Shown here piece after piece: positions 40,331-43,654 of a stretch of 43,654 bases of DNA (position 1 is the first letter of the stretch; the number at the start of each line of letters is the position of its first letter). The position numbers and the translations under genes are program-made. Source of the DNA: Pseudomonadota bacterium (GTDB lineage Bacteria > Pseudomonadota > Gammaproteobacteria > Burkholderiales > Burkholderiaceae_E); assembly GCA_023388075.1 (NCBI GenBank), contig JAEWGX010000038.1:1-43654 (forward strand), in the 5' to 3' direction. Under the pieces are notes generated by a model. The model was given only the letters and a program-made list of their open reading frames with translations. It was not told the DNA's origin and searched no databases.

Positions 40331-41014
40331 CTACTTCCGATAGTCCCGCAGCCGGGCGAGGTCCGGGATGGTGATGACCCGGCCGCGCACCTTCACCAGG
40401 CCCTGCTCGGTCAGGTCGTGCAGGATCCGGGAGAAGTGCTCGGGAGTGACGTTCAGCCGCGAGGCCACCACGGACTTGCTCGCCTGCAGCGTCACTGCTT
40501 CGCCGTCGCGCTGCGCTTCCTTGAGCAGATAGCCGATCACGCGCTGGGTGCCGTTGTCCAGGGAATAGGCGTTCACGTCCTGGATCAGTCCGTGCAAGCG
40601 ACGACTCAGCCCGGCGAGCATCCGGCGCGAGAAGGCGGGCGAGCGTTCCAGCTCCGCCATCACCGCCGGCTTGGACACGTGCAGCAGCATCGAGTCCGCC
40701 ACCGCCTGCGCGGTGACGATGTAGGGCTTGTCCATGAACATCAGCGCCTCGCCGAAGCTCTGCCCCGGGCCGATGATCTCGACCACCTTCTCCGCGCCGT
40801 TCGCCGCGGTGAATGCGAGCTTGATGCGCCCATAGACGATGCAGTGAAAGCCGTTGCAGGGGTCGCCCTGGTGGAACACGACCTCGCCCTTGGCCGGGTA
40901 GATCACGCGGGTGTCGTCGGCCATCCGGTCCAGCTCCGCCGGCTCGAGGTCGCTGAAGAGCGGCAGCCGTGAGAGGAACTCCGTCAACTTGATGTCGGTG
41001 AGACGTGGGCGCAT
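40331..41014 (-). CDS. Crp/Fnr-family transcriptional regulator (FNR-type recognition helix)
   Basis: A 227-residue regulator with a cyclic-nucleotide-binding-like beta-roll (residues 15-125), a long dimerisation helix, and a C-terminal winged HTH (about 165-215). The recognition helix reads TPEHFSRIL with E-x-x-S-R, the arrangement that in FNR and DNR reads TTGAT-N4-ATCAA. The N-terminal cysteine cluster of FNR is absent, so it does not hold that iron-sulfur cluster; the signal could be haem-NO, another ligand or none. ATG 41014 has GGAGG 4 bases upstream. It lies between the TauE/SafE and amidotransferase genes. Confidence 0.87.
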   Translation of the reverse strand: MRPRLTDIKLTEFLSRLPLFSDLEPAELDRMADDTRVIYPAKGEVVFHQGDPCNGFHCIVYGRIKLAFTAANGAEKVVEIIGPGQSFGEALMFMDKPYIVTAQAVADSMLLHVSKPAVMAELERSPAFSRRMLAGLSRRLHGLIQDVNAYSLDNGTQRVIGYLLKEAQRDGEAVTLQASKSVVASRLNVTPEHFSRILHDLTEQGLVKVRGRVITIPDLARLRDYRK

Positions 41015-41026
41015 CGAACCTCCGTA

Positions 41027-41794
41027 TCAACGTCCGATCGCGCGGGCAGCGAAGCTGACCGCCGCGGCGATCAGCGTCACGCCCACCACGCGGGAGAGGG
41101 CCAGCAGCGGCAAGCTCCGCGCGACGCGGCGTCCGCACAACGCGCCCGGCAGGAGCAGCAGTCCGATCGCGGTGGCGGCACGGACGTCCACTTCGCCGAG
41201 CACCAGGTTACCCGCGCTGGCGGTCAGCGCGATCGGGAGCTGCACGAGCTGGCCCATCAGGATCGCCGCCAGCAGCGGAGCGCCCTGCCAGAGCAGCAAC
41301 GGGGTGAGGACCATCGGGCCGCCGGTTCCGGTGAGCGCCGAAGCAAAGCCGGTCGCGAAGCCGAGAGGAAGGGACCGGGCCGAGCCGGCGCCCGTCGTCC
41401 TGCGCGCAGATGGCTGGATCGGGGCCGGGCCGGCGACGAGCACGCGCAGCCCCACCCAGCCGGTCAAGAGCGCCAACAGCGCGAGCGCCAGTCGGGACGG
41501 AATCACCGAGAGGGCCAACGCGCCCGCGAGCGCGCCGGGTACCGTCGCGACCACCAGGCTCCAGTCGACGACGCCGGAATCCCCGGCGTGGCCCGACCGG
41601 CCTGCCACGAAGATCGCCGCCGCGCCCGTTGCGATGAACGCGAAGCTGCTGATCATGATCGCTTCGCGCACCGGCAGGGCCATCACCTGGGTAAGCCAGG
41701 GCGTGAGCAGCACGCCGCCGATGCCGATCGTGCCGATCAGCAGTCCGATCAGGAGTGCCGCAAGCGCCGTCGCGCCGAGCTCCGCCGGACTCAT
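41027..41794 (-). CDS. TauE/SafE-family sulfite/anion exporter-like permease
   Basis: A 255-residue membrane protein with about eight helices and the TauE/SafE pattern: GLLIGTIGIGGVLLTPWLTQVMALP in the first repeat and SLPLGFATGFASALTGTGGPMVLTPLL in the second. Members export sulfite, sulfoacetate or other organic anions, or import them. It heads the operon with the FNR-like regulator (12-base gap) and amidotransferase. Its start region is divergent from the TetR gene. The substrate is not predictable. Confidence 0.85.
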   Translation of the reverse strand: MSPAELGATALAALLIGLLIGTIGIGGVLLTPWLTQVMALPVREAIMISSFAFIATGAAAIFVAGRSGHAGDSGVVDWSLVVATVPGALAGALALSVIPSRLALALLALLTGWVGLRVLVAGPAPIQPSARRTTGAGSARSLPLGFATGFASALTGTGGPMVLTPLLLWQGAPLLAAILMGQLVQLPIALTASAGNLVLGEVDVRAATAIGLLLLPGALCGRRVARSLPLLALSRVVGVTLIAAAVSFAARAIGR

Positions 41795-41908
41795 GGCGCC
41801 GGCCGATGTTCTGCCATCTCTCCGTTCCCGTCGATCTCATGCCGCCGTGCCGCGGCGCCGACGATGATAACCGCACCCCTTGACAGGGTCCGCCTGCTCC
41901 GGCACGAT

Positions 41909-41924
41909 TTGAACAGTTGTTTAA
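41909..41924. promoter_or_regulatory. Candidate TetR operator TTGAACA-GT-TGTTTAA
   Basis: Two 7-base arms around a 2-base centre form an inverted repeat with a single mismatch. It stands in an AT-rich spot 18 bases before the TetR start and within the region divergent to the TauE/SafE gene. Size and symmetry match TetR-family operators; autoregulation is inferred. Confidence 0.6.
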
Positions 41925-41942
41925 TCCAAACGGACAAGGCGA

Positions 41943-42701
41943 ATGGAGAAGGAGGCGAGGGGCAAGGTATCGGGTCGCAGCGGTGCTCGTGGTGGCGCGC
42001 GCGGGGGCGGCGAGGGAATGCAGTCGGCGGCGCGTCCGGGGTTGCTCGCGGCGCTGGATCGCAACGACACCAAGTCGCGCATCCTCGACGCCGCGTATCG
42101 CCGGCTGGCGAGTGACGGCTACACCGCGCTCAGCGTGCGCGAAATCGCCCGTGATGCCGGCGTGAATCACGCGCTCATCAACTATCACTACCGGACCAAG
42201 GACCAGCTGGTGATCGCCGTGCTGGACGAAGCCAACCGCCAGCTCCTCGAGCGCCAGCGACGAATGTACGAGCAGCCCGGGGACTTCGCCCGCAAGTGGG
42301 CGCGGGCACGTCGGTTCTATGCCGACGATCTCGCCTCCGGCTTCGTGCGGTTGCAGGCCGAGCTCTGGGCCGCCAGCATCGCCAACGCCGAGCTGCGCGT
42401 CAAGTTCCTGCCCCGGCTGCGGGCCTGGAACCAGGTCGTCCTGGACGCGGTTCGTGACGCCCTCGCGGCGCTGGAAGCAAGCGGCACTCCCCTGCCGCCG
42501 CCCTTCAGCGCCGAAGTGCTCGCCACCTGGATCGCGGACTTCTGGCTCGGGATGGAGTTCGTCGACCTGATCGGGACCAAGGAGGAACGCAACCGCCACA
42601 AGCTGGCGCTGGACGCCATCCAGCGCCTTCTGGAGGTGCTTGACGCCAAGGTGGCGGCTGCGCCGGCAGCCGTCCCACGGGCAAGGAGAAAGCAAGCATG
42701 A
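41943..42701 (+). CDS. TetR/AcrR-family transcriptional repressor
   Basis: A 252-residue regulator. The N-terminal HTH at about residues 42-90 is typical: TKSRILDAAYRRLASDGYTALSVREIARDAGVNHALINYHY ends in the standard recognition helix. The C-terminal domain (95-230) resembles BetI-type ligand domains with FVRLQAELWAASIANAELR. The first 25 residues are Gly/Arg-rich, so the internal ATG at 42018, preceded by GAGG, is a fair alternative start. Its stop overlaps the start of the alpha/beta-hydrolase gene as ATGA, so the pair is coupled, and the repressor probably controls the hydrolase. Confidence 0.87.
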   Translation: MEKEARGKVSGRSGARGGARGGGEGMQSAARPGLLAALDRNDTKSRILDAAYRRLASDGYTALSVREIARDAGVNHALINYHYRTKDQLVIAVLDEANRQLLERQRRMYEQPGDFARKWARARRFYADDLASGFVRLQAELWAASIANAELRVKFLPRLRAWNQVVLDAVRDALAALEASGTPLPPPFSAEVLATWIADFWLGMEFVDLIGTKEERNRHKLALDAIQRLLEVLDAKVAAAPAAVPRARRKQA

Positions 42702-43654
42702 CCGCATCCCTTCCCGAGTCGATCCGCAGGATCGTCGGGCCGCTGCCGCCTGCCGGCGCGCTGCCGGCCGATGCGCCCTACCCGTTCGAGACGGTCCAGC
42801 CCACGCGCGACGGCTACGTCGACCGCGGCGGCGTCCGCTCCTGGTACGCCGTCTGGGGAGACGCAGGGCCCTGGCTCGCCTTCGCGCCGGTCTACCAGAT
42901 CACGCATACCGGGTTCCTCAGGCTGGCGGTTCCCTACCTGTGCCGGCACTTCCGCGTGGTGACGATGGATGGCCGCGGCAACGGCCGCTCGGATCGCCCG
43001 TCCGATGCCGGGGCCTACTCCTTCGACGACTACTACGCCGACTTCGTCGCCGTCCTCGATGCGGTCGGCGCGGATCCCGTCGCGCTGGTCGGTATCTCGG
43101 CGACGGCGATGACGGTGCTGCGGCTGGCCGCCGAGCAGCCGGCGCGGGTGTCGCACCTGATCGTTGCGGGCGGATTCGCCGAGTTCCGCCTGGATACCCC
43201 CGAGCTCGCCGAGCTCGGCCGCAGGCAGCTCGACTCGATGCGCCAGGACTGGCCAGCCCACGTCGACAAGTTCTTCAGGCAGCTCTTCACGGAGCCGCAC
43301 TCCACCAAGGCCTTCGAGGATGGCGTGCGCTTCGCATGGGCGAGCACCGGGGAGACCGTGGCGAACTGCCGGGCGGGCTGGATGAACACCGACGTGCGCG
43401 AGCTGGCCAGGAGAATCTCCTGCCCGACGCTGGTCATCCACGGCGACGACGACCAGCGGGTGCCGTATGCGAAGGGCGAAGAGATCCATGCGCTGGTTCC
43501 CGGCGCGCAGCTCCTGACAGTGGCCGGCGGCGGACACATCACCGCAGTGCGCGACCCGGTCGTGTTCAATCGCGCGGTGCGGGACTTCGCCGGCGCGCCG
43601 GGGTCGCGTCGCACCTGGACGCGGGGGATGAGCCGGGGCCGCCGGGCGCTCTTC
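42698..43654 (+). CDS. Alpha/beta-hydrolase fold protein, C-terminus beyond the window
   Basis: The frame is open for 319 codons to the window edge. Residues 40-297 are an alpha/beta-hydrolase domain: DGRGNGRSDRP, nucleophile S134 in VGISATA, acid D250 or D251 in HGDDDQRVPY, and H280 in GGGHITAV. The fold is complete by about residue 297, yet the chain continues with an Arg-rich stretch and RGRRALF. I recall large proteins in which such a hydrolase is followed by a glycosyltransferase-like domain starting with a similar R-ALF strand, so a two-domain enzyme is possible. ATG 42698 is preceded by AAGGAG and overlaps the TetR stop. Confidence 0.8.
   Translation, partial: MTASLPESIRRIVGPLPPAGALPADAPYPFETVQPTRDGYVDRGGVRSWYAVWGDAGPWLAFAPVYQITHTGFLRLAVPYLCRHFRVVTMDGRGNGRSDRPSDAGAYSFDDYYADFVAVLDAVGADPVALVGISATAMTVLRLAAEQPARVSHLIVAGGFAEFRLDTPELAELGRRQLDSMRQDWPAHVDKFFRQLFTEPHSTKAFEDGVRFAWASTGETVANCRAGWMNTDVRELARRISCPTLVIHGDDDQRVPYAKGEEIHALVPGAQLLTVAGGGHITAVRDPVVFNRAVRDFAGAPGSRRTWTRGMSRGRRALF

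Noticed and set aside
1..43654. Search for mobile elements, CRISPR arrays, toxin-antitoxin or defence genes, tRNA/rRNA and biosynthetic clusters
   Set aside because: No transposase, integrase, terminal inverted repeats, regular spacers, cloverleaf-like sequence, nuclease-defence or synthase modules were recognised; the window reads as ordinary chromosomal catabolic and transport genes.

Overview
The window is a GC-rich, tightly packed stretch of bacterial chromosome. It most likely comes from a betaproteobacterium, probably Burkholderiales. The reasons are two Bug-type (TctC) solute receptors without membrane partners, an atpE product of the betaproteobacterial type, a split AtuA-type operon, and many LysR/MarR/TetR/AraC regulators paired with small catabolic operons. 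Taxonomy is inference. I saw no phage, insertion sequence, CRISPR array, tRNA or rRNA. No gap between genes exceeds 300 bases; the longest are about 180 bases and are mostly divergent promoter regions.

Layout. (1) 1-3.8 kb: start of a lipoprotein gene; an adenine deaminase; a lipoate-ligase-like gene translationally coupled to a DUF486 membrane protein; and, divergent, a guanidinium exporter (Gdx/SugE) preceded by a guanidine-II (mini-ykkC) riboswitch with two ACGR-loop hairpins; then a DUF2726 protein. (2) 3.8-7.8 kb: AidB-like acyl-CoA dehydrogenase and a nitrilase, divergent from an AraC-family regulator. (3) 7.8-18.2 kb: a crotonase, feruloyl-CoA-synthetase-type ligase, substrate-binding protein, LivH, fused LivM-LivG, LivF and MarR operon on the minus strand. 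It is divergent from an amidohydrolase resembling hydroxyphenyl-beta-ketoacyl-CoA hydrolases and an MFS transporter. The two arms share a control region with a perfect TAGTTA-N7-TAACTA palindrome. I read this as import and CoA-dependent side-chain shortening of hydroxycinnamates, repressed by the MarR protein. (4) 18.2-23.8 kb: 2H phosphoesterase, CMD-fold protein plus YbfB/YjiJ-type MFS divergent from a LysR, a PhyH-type dioxygenase, and a triple peptidoglycan-binding-repeat protein.

(5) 23.9-30.1 kb: a six-gene minus-strand operon (AtuA core, AtuA small subunit, two Bug receptors, CMD-fold protein, SDR), largely joined by ATGA or other overlaps, divergent from its likely LysR regulator. (6) 30.1-33.1 kb: YeeE/YedE transporter overlapping an exported tandem rhodanese, then a YceI protein, suggesting sulfur-compound handling at the envelope. 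(7) 33.1-39.4 kb: a short MetE-like methyltransferase divergent from a second complete Liv-type ABC transporter operon, which is followed by a solitary atpE. (8) 39.5-43.65 kb: TauE/SafE permease, FNR-like regulator and class-I amidotransferase hydrolase in one operon, then a TetR gene coupled to an alpha/beta-hydrolase gene that runs off the window.

The observations I rate most worth following are the riboswitch, the hydroxycinnamate cluster with its palindrome and fused transporter, the orphan atpE, the TetR operator with the possibly two-domain hydrolase, and the paired repeats in front of the AtuA and second Liv operons. Functions are assigned from motifs and remembered family sequences; no database search was run.
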